Shown here: positions 15,523 to 23,413 of the stretch, piece after piece | Layout: each line of letters opens with the position of its first letter | Position numbering within the stretch: the first letter of the stretch is position 1 | NCBI RefSeq assembly: GCF_007856155.1 | Contig: NZ_CP042266.1 | Coordinates: 1,860,001-1,924,000, forward strand | Direction: 5' to 3' | DNA length: 64,000 bases | Origin: Streptomyces qinzhouensis | GTDB lineage: Bacteria > Actinomycetota > Actinomycetes > Streptomycetales > Streptomycetaceae | The notes under the pieces: generated by a model | Told to the model about the DNA's origin: nothing | Databases searched by the model: none | What the model saw: only the letters and a program-made list of their open reading frames with translations | Program-made: the position numbers and the translations under genes

Positions 15523-15552
15523 CGTCGAGCCCCCGCGCGCGGGGGCTCGACG
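15523..15552. repeat. Perfect 30-bp palindrome between malE and malF
   Basis: 15523-15537 and 15538-15552 are exact inverted copies (15-bp arms, no spacer) starting 9 nt after malE stops. In RNA it would form a very stable hairpin, likely a partial terminator or 3'-end stabiliser that lets malE be expressed above malF and malG. Confidence 0.9.
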
Positions 15553-15589
15553 CACGCCCCGGGCCCGCAGGGACGACGTACGGAGAGAG

Positions 15590-16531
15590 ATGAGCAGCCT
15601 GATAGTCAGGACCAGACGGTCCTTCAGTACCCACTGGTACGCCTGGGCCATGGTTCTGCCCGTGGTCATCGTCCTCGGTGTGCTCGTCGGCTATCCGCTG
15701 GGCCGGGGGATCTACCTCTCCTTCACGGACGCCAACGAAGCCAATATGGGCCGGACCATCGGCGACTTCTCCGTCCCGTCGACGTACACCTTCGTCGGCC
15801 TGGAGAACTACTGGAACATCCTCTCCGGTAAGGAGGGGTCGTTCTACCCGCGGCTGACCTGGACCATCCTGTGGACCCTGAGCTGTGTGGTGCTCCACTA
15901 CGGCATAGGGCTCGGGCTGGCGATGCTCCTCAACCGGCGGATGCGCGGCCGGTCCCTGTACCGGGTGCTGCTGGTGCTGCCGTGGGCGGTGCCCGCGTTC
16001 GTCGCCGCGTTCGCCTGGAAGCTGATGTACAACACCGACAACGGCGTGCTGAACGCGCTGCTGGGGAAGGTCGGCGTCGCCCCCGTGGACTGGCTGGGCG
16101 ACCCCTTCGTCCAGAAGCTGTCGGTGATCGCGGTCAACACCTGGCTGGGCGTGCCGTTCATGATGGTCGCCATCCTGGGCGGGCTCCAGTCCATCCCGCG
16201 TGAGCTGCACGAGGCCGCCGAGATCGACGGCGCCACGCCCTGGCAGCGGTTCGTCCATGTCACGCTCCCCGGGCTGCGGCCGGTCAGCTCCACCATCGTG
16301 CTGCTGGGGACCATCTGGACCTTCAATATGTTCCCGATCATCTATCTGGTGATCGGGCAGGCCGGCGGCACCGAGAGCGAGATTCTCGTGACGTACGCCT
16401 ACCGGCTGGCCTTCCAGGGTGTGCGGGACTACGCGGGCTCGGCCGCATACGGCATCGTGATCCTCTCGCTGCTCCTGGTGTTCTCCGTGGTCTACCGCGG
16501 CATGCTCAACCGTCAGGAGGCCGCCAAGTGA
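15590..16531 (+). CDS. malF: Maltodextrin ABC transporter permease MalF
   Basis: 313 residues, ATG behind GGAGAGAG. About six transmembrane segments; the EAA loop reads EAAEIDGATPWQRFVHVTLP, the site that docks the cytoplasmic ATPase. It lacks the long periplasmic insertion of the E. coli protein, as is usual for Gram-positive MalF. It is in the malEFG operon after the palindrome and overlaps malG by GTGA. Confidence 0.93.
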   Translation: MSSLIVRTRRSFSTHWYAWAMVLPVVIVLGVLVGYPLGRGIYLSFTDANEANMGRTIGDFSVPSTYTFVGLENYWNILSGKEGSFYPRLTWTILWTLSCVVLHYGIGLGLAMLLNRRMRGRSLYRVLLVLPWAVPAFVAAFAWKLMYNTDNGVLNALLGKVGVAPVDWLGDPFVQKLSVIAVNTWLGVPFMMVAILGGLQSIPRELHEAAEIDGATPWQRFVHVTLPGLRPVSSTIVLLGTIWTFNMFPIIYLVIGQAGGTESEILVTYAYRLAFQGVRDYAGSAAYGIVILSLLLVFSVVYRGMLNRQEAAK

Positions 16532-17442
16532 CCAGCAGCACCGTGACCGGGGCCGAAAGCGCCGGGACGACGGCCGGAGCCCGGGCCGAGGAGACCACGC
16601 GCCCGGCGGTACGGCAGCGCGGCGAGCGTTCCCGCCTGGCGTCGGCCGCCCTGCACACCACCCTGATCTGCGCGTCCCTGGTGGCGCTGTTCCCCATCGT
16701 GTTCATCGTGCTGGTGTCGCTGCGCGGCGAGAACGGCTGGACGCATCCGATGGAGCTGGAGGGCTTCACCCTCTCCAACTACACCCATCTGCTGGGGAAG
16801 ACCGAGTTCGGCACCTGGTTCCTGAACTCGGTGGTCATCGCGGGCGGCACGATGCTGGTGGGCGTGCTGATCGCGGCCAGCGCCGGCTACGCGGTCTCCC
16901 GGATGCGGTTCCCCGGCCACAAGTCGCTGATGTGGACGTTCCTCATCTGCCAGATGTTCCCGGTGGCCGTGCTGATCGTGCCCCTCTACAACATCCTGGG
17001 CGAACTCCGGCTGCTGGACAGCTACGGCGGGCTGATCATCACCTACTGCTCGGTGTCCGTGCCGTTCTGCGCCTGGATGCTGAAGGGGTACTTCGACACC
17101 ATCCCGGTGGAGATAGACGAGTCGGGCCGGGTGGACGGGCTCACTCCGTTCGGGACCTTCTGGCGGCTGATCGTCCCGCTGGCCCGGCCGGGTCTGGCGG
17201 TCACCATGTTCTATACGTTCCTCACCGCCTGGAGCGAGGTCGCGTTCGCCACGTCCTTCCTGAGCAGCGAGGGGAAGTACACGCTGGCGGTCGGTCTGCA
17301 GACCTTCGTCGGACCGCACCGGGCCGAGTGGGGCCTGATGACCGCCTCCTCCGTGCTGATCATGCTCCCGGCGGGGCTGCTGTTCTTCTTCGCCCAGCGG
17401 CATCTGGTGGCCGGTCTCACGGCGGGCGGGACCAAGGGCTGA
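16528..17442 (+). CDS. malG: Maltodextrin ABC transporter permease MalG
   Basis: 304 residues. The GTG start overlaps the malF stop (GTGA). The N-terminal 45 residues are hydrophilic; the rest has about six membrane helices and the EAA-type loop EIDESGRVDGLTPFGTFWRL. It forms the inner-membrane channel with MalF. The next gene, aglA, follows after 367 bp of repeat-containing DNA, so aglA may have its own promoter or be separated by attenuation. Confidence 0.92.
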   Translation: MTSSTVTGAESAGTTAGARAEETTRPAVRQRGERSRLASAALHTTLICASLVALFPIVFIVLVSLRGENGWTHPMELEGFTLSNYTHLLGKTEFGTWFLNSVVIAGGTMLVGVLIAASAGYAVSRMRFPGHKSLMWTFLICQMFPVAVLIVPLYNILGELRLLDSYGGLIITYCSVSVPFCAWMLKGYFDTIPVEIDESGRVDGLTPFGTFWRLIVPLARPGLAVTMFYTFLTAWSEVAFATSFLSSEGKYTLAVGLQTFVGPHRAEWGLMTASSVLIMLPAGLLFFFAQRHLVAGLTAGGTKG

Positions 17443-17809
17443 CGGCCACGGGCGGGCCAGGGCGGCCCGGGTGCCACGGTCCCGGGCGGGCCAGGGCGGC
17501 CCGGGTGCCACGGTCCCGGGCGGGCCAGGGCGGCCCGGGTGCCACGGTCCCGGGCGTGGTTTCGGGCCATGGCCCGGGCCGTGGTTTCGGTGGAACCCGC
17601 CGGAACCACGGCCCGAAGTGGCGTATCCACGCCATGAGGATGCGCGTTGACCATCGACGTACGGGGCAGAACATCCCTACAGAAGCCGCAAATATCTCCA
17701 TACCCCCACAGATCACCTCGGGCCTCAGCGGTTCACCCCGACCGGATGCGCCGCACCGGCCGCACCGGCACCGCACGACACTCCCAGTGACGACTTTCAA
17801 GGGAACGAA
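17443..17809. other. malG-aglA intergenic region
   Basis: 367 bp without a convincing gene. The first 110 bp hold a 34-bp tandem repeat and a further GGGCGTGGTTTCGGG-like duplication. The second half is less GC-rich (around 17640-17720) and may contain the aglA promoter, but I see no clear -35/-10 pair and no CTTGCAG box. Confidence 0.6.
17449..17550 (+). repeat. Three perfect 34-bp tandem repeats after malG
   Basis: Three identical 34-bp units (17449-17482, 17483-17516, 17517-17550) begin 6 nt past the malG stop and are followed by the start of a fourth. Each unit holds short self-complementary GGCC/CCCGGG segments, so the transcript could fold into serial hairpins. Confidence 0.95.
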
Positions 17810-19420
17810 ATGACCCAGGAGCTTGCTCCCACCCTTCGCGACCGGTCCGCCGCATCCCCGGCGGGCTGGTGGCGGGACGCCGTCATCTACCAGGTGTACG
17901 TGCGCTCGTTCGCGGACAGCGACGGCGACGGCATCGGCGATCTGCGCGGTATCCGCGAGCGCCTCCCCCATCTCGCCGGTCTCGGCGTCGACGCCGTCTG
18001 GCTCACCCCTTTCTATGCCTCCCCCCAGGCCGACGGCGGATACGACGTCGCGGACTACCGCGCCGTCGACCCGCTCTTCGGCGATCTTCCGGACGCCGAC
18101 GATCTGGTCCGCGAGGCCCACCGGCTCGGGCTGCGGGTGATCGTCGACATCGTGCCCAACCACACCTCCGACCGGCACGCCTGGTTCCGGGCGGCCGTCG
18201 AGGGCGGCCCGGCGGCGCCGGAGCGCGCGCTCTACCACTTCCGTCCCGGCAAGGGCGAGCACGGCGAGCTCCCGCCGAACGACTGGGAGTCCGTCTTCGG
18301 CGGCCCGGCCTGGACCCGGACGGCCGACGGGGACTGGTATCTGCATCTCTTCGCCCCCGAGCAGCCCGATCTGAACTGGGACCACCCCGCCGTGCGCGAG
18401 GAGTTCGAGTCGATCCTCCGCTTCTGGCTGGACCTGGGCGTCGACGGTTTCCGGATCGACGTCGCGCACGGCATGGTCAAGGCCGAGGGGCTGCCGGACA
18501 TCGGGCTGCGGGAGCAGGCGAAGCTGATCGGCGCCCAGGTGCTGCCCTTCTTCGACCAGGACGGGGTCCATGAGATCCACCGCTCCTGGCGGCGGCTTCT
18601 CGACGGGTACGAAGGGGACCGCATCGGCGTCGCCGAGGCCTGGGCGCCCACGGCCGAGCGGCTCGCGCTCTATGTCCGCCCCGACGAACTGCACCAGGCG
18701 TTCAACTTCCAGTTCCTCACCTGCGGCTGGGACGCGGCCGCGATGCGGGAGGTCATCGACGACTCCCTCGCGGCCACCGGCTCGGTGGGCGCCCCGACGA
18801 CCTGGGTCCTCTCGAACCATGACGTCGTCCGCCACACCACGCGGTACGGCGGCGGGGAGCGGGGTCTGCGGCGGGCCCGGGCGGCGGCGCTGCTGACCCT
18901 GGCACTGCCGGGTTCGGCCTATGTCTACCAGGGCGAGGAGCTGGGACTGCCGGAGGTGACGGAGCTCCCGGACGCGGTCCGCCAGGACCCGGCGTTCTTC
19001 CGGGGCGACGGCCAGGACGGGCTGCGCGACGGCTGCCGGGTGCCGATCCCCTGGTCGGGCACGACCGCTCCGTACGGCTTCGGGCCCGGCGACAGCTGGC
19101 TGCCGCAGCCCGCGGAGTGGGCGGGACTCTCGGTGACGGCGCAGACCGGCGACCCCGGTTCGACGCTGGAGCTGTACCGCTCGGCGCTCGCCCACCGCCG
19201 GGAGCTGCCCGGCCTCGGCGACGGCGCGATGGAGTGGCGGGACGCCCCGGAAGGGGTGCTGGCCTTCGCCCGCCCGGGTTTCGTCTGCACCCTGAACACC
19301 CTCGCGCGGAGCGTGGAACTGCCCGCGCCGGGCCGTCCGCTGCTGTCGTCGGCCCCCCTGGAGCCGGCCGGCGGCACCGTGCGGATCCCGGCCGAGACCT
19401 GCGTGTGGTGGGCAGTCTGA
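17810..19420 (+). CDS. aglA: Alpha-glucosidase (GH13), maltodextrin-degrading
   Basis: 536 residues with no signal peptide, so cytoplasmic. Oligo-1,6-glucosidase/alpha-glucosidase type GH13: WWRDAVIYQVYVRSF start, DIVPNHTSD, GFRIDVAH near residue 213 (nucleophile Asp), IGVAEAW near 273 (acid/base Glu) and SNHDVVRH near 336 (third Asp). The C-terminal beta domain is short. It should hydrolyse maltose and short maltodextrins imported by MalEFG to glucose. It is followed after 25 bp by the repressor gene malR. Confidence 0.92.
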   Translation: MTQELAPTLRDRSAASPAGWWRDAVIYQVYVRSFADSDGDGIGDLRGIRERLPHLAGLGVDAVWLTPFYASPQADGGYDVADYRAVDPLFGDLPDADDLVREAHRLGLRVIVDIVPNHTSDRHAWFRAAVEGGPAAPERALYHFRPGKGEHGELPPNDWESVFGGPAWTRTADGDWYLHLFAPEQPDLNWDHPAVREEFESILRFWLDLGVDGFRIDVAHGMVKAEGLPDIGLREQAKLIGAQVLPFFDQDGVHEIHRSWRRLLDGYEGDRIGVAEAWAPTAERLALYVRPDELHQAFNFQFLTCGWDAAAMREVIDDSLAATGSVGAPTTWVLSNHDVVRHTTRYGGGERGLRRARAAALLTLALPGSAYVYQGEELGLPEVTELPDAVRQDPAFFRGDGQDGLRDGCRVPIPWSGTTAPYGFGPGDSWLPQPAEWAGLSVTAQTGDPGSTLELYRSALAHRRELPGLGDGAMEWRDAPEGVLAFARPGFVCTLNTLARSVELPAPGRPLLSSAPLEPAGGTVRIPAETCVWWAV

Positions 19421-19445
19421 GATGCGCCCGGTACAGTCCCGTCAC

Positions 19446-20513
19446 GTGACCGCACCCGCACGACTGGCAGACATAGCGGCCCAGGCGGGGGTCAGCGAAG
19501 CAACGGTGAGCCGGGTTCTCAACGGAAAACCCGGTGTCGCCGCGACCACCCGCCAGGCCGTCCTCGCCGCACTGGACGTCCTCGGCTACGAGCGCCCGGT
19601 GCGGCTGCGCCAGCGCAGCGCGGGCCTGGTCGGGCTGATCACCCCGGAGCTGGAGAATCCGATCTTCCCGGCGCTGGCCCAGGTGATCGGGCAGGCGCTG
19701 ACCCGCCAGGGCTATACCCCGGTGCTCGCCACCCAGACCCCCGGTGGTTCCACGGAGGACGAGCTGACGGAGATGCTGGTGGACCGGGGGGTCTCGGGCA
19801 TCATCTATGTCTCGGGACTGCACGCGGACACCACCGCCGACACCCAGCGCTATGAACAACTGCGCGCCCAGGGGGTGCCCTTCGTCCTGGTCGACGGATA
19901 CTCCCCCAAGGTCCGGGCGCCGTTCATCTCCCCGGACGACCGGGCTGCGATGCGGCTCGCGGTCACCCATCTGGTGTCGCTGGGCCACAGCCGGATCGGT
20001 CTCGCGCTGGGGCCGCTGCGCTTCGTACCGGTGCTGCGGAAGATCGAAGGCTTCGTCGAGGCCATGACAGAACAGCTCGGCCTGGACGAGCGGACCGTCA
20101 CCGCGCAACTGATCCAGCACTCTCTGTACACCCTGGAGGGCGGCCAGGCCGCCGCTTCGGAACTGCTGGACCGGGGCTGTACAGCGGTGGTGTGCGCCAG
20201 CGACATGATGGCGCTGGGCGCGATCAGAGCCGCCCGCCGGCGGGGTCTGGAGGTGCCGGACGACGTCTCCGTCGTCGGCTTCGACGACTCCCCGCTGATC
20301 GCGTTCACCGACCCCCCGCTGACCACGGTCCGCAAACCGGTCCCGGCGATGGGGCAGGCGGCCGTCCGGACGCTGCTGGAGGAGATCTCCGGGAACCTGC
20401 CCCCCAGCGCCCCCGGTTCCGCTTCCGCCGCGTACAGTGAGTTCGTCTTCATGCCTGAGCTGGTCGTACGGGGCTCGACGGCCTCCGTACCGGGGACCGG
20501 CGGACGTTCCTGA
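19446..20513 (+). CDS. malR: LacI-family maltose regulator MalR
   Basis: 355 residues. The GTG at 19446 is chosen: a TACAGT -10 (19432-19437) ends 8 nt upstream, giving a leaderless message, and the HTH begins immediately (ARLADIAAQAGVSEATVSRVLNGKPGV). The LacI-type periplasmic-binding-like sugar domain follows, with AVVCASDMMALGAIRAARRRG and VVGFDDSPL. Its place at the end of the mal locus and the paired CTGCAAG/CTTGCAG boxes before pulA and malE fit MalR, which represses in the absence of maltodextrin. Confidence 0.9.
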   Translation: MTAPARLADIAAQAGVSEATVSRVLNGKPGVAATTRQAVLAALDVLGYERPVRLRQRSAGLVGLITPELENPIFPALAQVIGQALTRQGYTPVLATQTPGGSTEDELTEMLVDRGVSGIIYVSGLHADTTADTQRYEQLRAQGVPFVLVDGYSPKVRAPFISPDDRAAMRLAVTHLVSLGHSRIGLALGPLRFVPVLRKIEGFVEAMTEQLGLDERTVTAQLIQHSLYTLEGGQAAASELLDRGCTAVVCASDMMALGAIRAARRRGLEVPDDVSVVGFDDSPLIAFTDPPLTTVRKPVPAMGQAAVRTLLEEISGNLPPSAPGSASAAYSEFVFMPELVVRGSTASVPGTGGRS

Positions 20514-20633
20514 CCAGGGCGGTCCCTGCCGGGACACGCTCCGTGGTCTCGTCCGCAGGGTGGAGAGCGCGCGCCCTGAACAGGACCGAGGGATGATCGG
20601 TCGATGGGTGTGAATCTGGCAGACTCTCGTCCC

Positions 20634-21512
20634 ATGGGTGAAACGACCGTGAAGACACTGGAAGGCCGGACGGCCACCCCGTCACCCATGGCGGACGAGC
20701 CCGCCGAGCCCACGCGTTCGCGCTTCGAGCGGTTCAGGGAACTGCGGTCGCCGAGGCGTCCGCGTATCTGGTTCGAGATCCTGCTGATCGCGGTGAGTTA
20801 CTGGACGTATTCACTGATCCGCAATGCGGTACCGGAACAGAAGACCCAGGCCCTGAAGAACGCGGACTGGATTCTGGACCTCGAAAGGGCCGTCGGGCTC
20901 GACTTCGAGCACGCGGTCAATCACGCGGCCAACTCCGTGACCTGGCTCATCGTGACGATGAACTACTACTACGCCACCCTGCACTTCATTGTGACCATCG
21001 GTGTGCTGGTGTGGCTCTACCGATGGCATCCGGGGCGGTACGCGGCGGCCCGGACGGTGCTCTTCGCCACCACCGCCGTCGCCCTGGTCGGTTACTACCT
21101 GTATCCGCTCGCGCCCCCTCGGTTGATGGAGGGGCAGAACTACATCGACACCGTCCTGGTGCACGAGACCTGGGGTTCGATGGCCTCGGGCGATCTGAAG
21201 AACATGTCCAACCAGTACGCGGCGATGCCGTCGATGCATATCGGCTGGTCGCTCTGGTGCGGGCTGATCGTCTTCGCGGTGGCCAAGGCGCCCTGGGCGA
21301 AGATCCTCGGCCTGCTGTACCCGGCCGCGACGCTGGTCGTGATCGTGGCGACGGCGAATCACTTCTGGCTGGACGCCGTGGGCGGGATCATCTGCCTCGG
21401 CTTCGGCTTCCTGGTCTCGTACCTCTGGTATCAGGCGCTGCCGCACCGGCTGCCGAAGCTGCCGGTCCGGGATCCGGAGCGACGGCGGTTCGGTACGGCG
21501 GCGCGGGCCTGA
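20634..21512 (+). CDS. PAP2-superfamily membrane protein
   Basis: 292 residues from the ATG at 20634, chosen over an in-frame ATG 30 nt upstream because a CAGACT -10-like box sits 8 nt before it. After about 55 cytoplasmic residues there are five to six transmembrane helices. The catalytic pattern is that of the PAP2_3/inositol-phosphorylceramide-synthase-like branch: PSMHIGWS near residue 200 and NHFWLDAVGG near 240 supply the two His and the Asp of a phosphatase or phosphotransferase. The likely substrate is a lipid phosphate in the membrane; nothing narrows it further. A strong terminator follows. Confidence 0.82.
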   Translation: MGETTVKTLEGRTATPSPMADEPAEPTRSRFERFRELRSPRRPRIWFEILLIAVSYWTYSLIRNAVPEQKTQALKNADWILDLERAVGLDFEHAVNHAANSVTWLIVTMNYYYATLHFIVTIGVLVWLYRWHPGRYAAARTVLFATTAVALVGYYLYPLAPPRLMEGQNYIDTVLVHETWGSMASGDLKNMSNQYAAMPSMHIGWSLWCGLIVFAVAKAPWAKILGLLYPAATLVVIVATANHFWLDAVGGIICLGFGFLVSYLWYQALPHRLPKLPVRDPERRRFGTAARA

Positions 21513-21522
21513 TCCGTACATC

Positions 21523-21561
21523 GGCGCGGGGCCGGACCTCTTGAGGATCCGGCCCCGCGCC
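21523..21561. terminator. Bidirectional terminator hairpin
   Basis: A perfect 14-bp stem (21523-21536 with 21548-21561) and an 11-nt loop with a small internal pairing lie between the convergent PAP2 and MFS genes. Confidence 0.9.
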
Positions 21562-21603
21562 GTTGTCACTTCGGGTACGGCCACGGGCCCGGCCGGCGGC
21601 GGC

Positions 21604-23208
21604 TCAGACGCGAGCGGCGGCGGTGCCTGACTCCGGCTCCTGCTCCTGCTCCGGTGCGGGCTCCGGTGCCGCGGGGCCCGGCTGCCCGGCGTCCACCCGG
21701 CGCAGCGCGGTCACCGCGATCACCGCGGTGCCCACGGCCAGTACGGCGCAGACCACGCCGACCGTGTTCAGCCCGCCGACGTACGCCTCCCGGGCCGCGG
21801 CCAGCACCTCGGCGGCCGGCCCGCCGGGCAGCTCCGCCGCGACGGCCAGCGCCCCTTCGATACTGCCGCGTACGGTCTCCGCCTGCTCCCCGGTCAGACC
21901 GTCGGGCACCGTGACAGCGCCGCTGTACAGAGCGCCGCCGAGACTGCCGAAGGCCGCGAGACCGAAGGAGACCCCGAACTCGCCGCTCGTCTCATTGAGG
22001 GAGGCGGCCGAACCGCTCTTCTCCGGCGGGGCGGAGCCGACCGCCAGATTGGCCCCGAGCGCGCCGATCGGCCCGGTGCCGAAGAAGCTGATCACAAAGC
22101 CGGTGACCAGCAGCGGAAGTCCGCCGGCCGGATCGACGAAGGCCAGCATCAGATAGCCCACGGCGGTCAGCGCCAGACCTCCGCCGATGACGGTGCCCAT
22201 CGGCAGTTTCCTGGCGAGTGTGGGGGCGAGCGTCGCGGAGACGATGGACACCAGGGCCGACGGCACCATCCACAGCCCGGCCTCGAACGGCGACAGGCCC
22301 TCCACCATCTGCAGAAAGCCGGTGATGAAGAGGTACGTACCGCTCATCCCGGCCATGGTGAGCAGCAGCACCAGCAGGGCGAAGACGAAGGCACGGTGCC
22401 GGAACAGTCCCAGGTCCAGCAGCGGATGGGGCAGCCTGCGCTGCCGGGCGACGAAGAGCACACCGAAGACGACTCCGGCCGCGATCGCCGCCGCCGCGCC
22501 CGGCTCCCAGCCCTCCCGGGCGCTCTCCTTGAGCCCGTAGATCACCGGCAGGATGGCGGCGAGCGAGAGCAGCACGCTCGGCAGGTCGATCCGCCCACTG
22601 CCCGGGGCCTTGTACTCGGGCAGCACCAGCGGGGCGGCGACCAGCAGGATCAGCATGACGGGGACCCCGAGGAGAAAGACCGAACCCCACCAGAAGTACT
22701 CCAGCATGACGCCGCCCACGACCGGCCCGAGCGCGGTGCCGCCCATGAAGCAGCAGGCCCAGACGGCGAACGCGCGGCCGCGCTGATGGGGGTCCTGGAA
22801 CATATTGCCGATCAGGGCGAGCGTGGAGGGCATCAGGGTGGCGGCGGCGATACCGAGCAGGGCCCGGGAGACGATCAGCATCTCGGCGCTGGTGGAGAAG
22901 GCCGCCAGTAGGGAGGTCGCGCCGACGGCGACGGCACCGATCATCAGCAGTCTGCGGCGGCCGATGCGGTCGCCGAGTGTGCCCATCGTCACCAGAAAGC
23001 CGGCGATCATAAAGCCGTAGATGTCCATGATCCACAGCGTCTGGCTGCCGGCGGGGGCGAGGGAGTCGGCGAGATGCGGCAGGGCGAGGAAGAGCACGCT
23101 CTGGTCGAGGGAGATCAGCAGGGTGGGGAGGGCGAGGACGGCGAGCCCGGCCCATTCGCGGGCACCGGCCTTCCTGGCGGTGGTACTCGGGGGCGGGGTG
23201 GCGGACAT
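21604..23208 (-). CDS. MFS drug exporter, DHA2 (EmrB/QacA) family
   Basis: 534 residues, ATG behind GGAAGG. Fourteen predicted membrane helices. The motif A-like loop GTLGDRIGRRRLLMIG and the helix 5 motif C-like GTALGPVVGG mark a proton antiporter of the 14-helix group. The C-terminal tail is Pro/Glu-rich. It is divergent from an AfsR/SARP-type regulator gene across 205 bp, suggesting but not proving regulation. The substrate is unknown; such pumps often export antibiotics or quaternary ammonium compounds. Confidence 0.9.
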   Translation of the reverse strand: MSATPPPSTTARKAGAREWAGLAVLALPTLLISLDQSVLFLALPHLADSLAPAGSQTLWIMDIYGFMIAGFLVTMGTLGDRIGRRRLLMIGAVAVGATSLLAAFSTSAEMLIVSRALLGIAAATLMPSTLALIGNMFQDPHQRGRAFAVWACCFMGGTALGPVVGGVMLEYFWWGSVFLLGVPVMLILLVAAPLVLPEYKAPGSGRIDLPSVLLSLAAILPVIYGLKESAREGWEPGAAAAIAAGVVFGVLFVARQRRLPHPLLDLGLFRHRAFVFALLVLLLTMAGMSGTYLFITGFLQMVEGLSPFEAGLWMVPSALVSIVSATLAPTLARKLPMGTVIGGGLALTAVGYLMLAFVDPAGGLPLLVTGFVISFFGTGPIGALGANLAVGSAPPEKSGSAASLNETSGEFGVSFGLAAFGSLGGALYSGAVTVPDGLTGEQAETVRGSIEGALAVAAELPGGPAAEVLAAAREAYVGGLNTVGVVCAVLAVGTAVIAVTALRRVDAGQPGPAAPEPAPEQEQEPESGTAAARV

Positions 23209-23413
23209 GGCTGCCTTCCGGTCGGACCGTTCGGGGACGGGGGTGGGGGTGGGGTTCGGTGCTCGGTCCTGGCCAGGGTGCGCGGCGGCGCTCTCGGTCC
23301 TCTCTCGGACTTCTCTCGGCCCTCTCTCCCGGCCTCTCTCCCGGCCTCTGTCTCCCGGCCCCTGGGGGCGAACGCCCGTGCGGTGGGCGCCGGGGCTCGG
23401 TTAGCGTGATCAC

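Noticed and set aside
17443..17812. CRISPR-like array at the 34-bp repeats
   Set aside because: The copies are directly adjacent with no spacers and no cas genes nearby.
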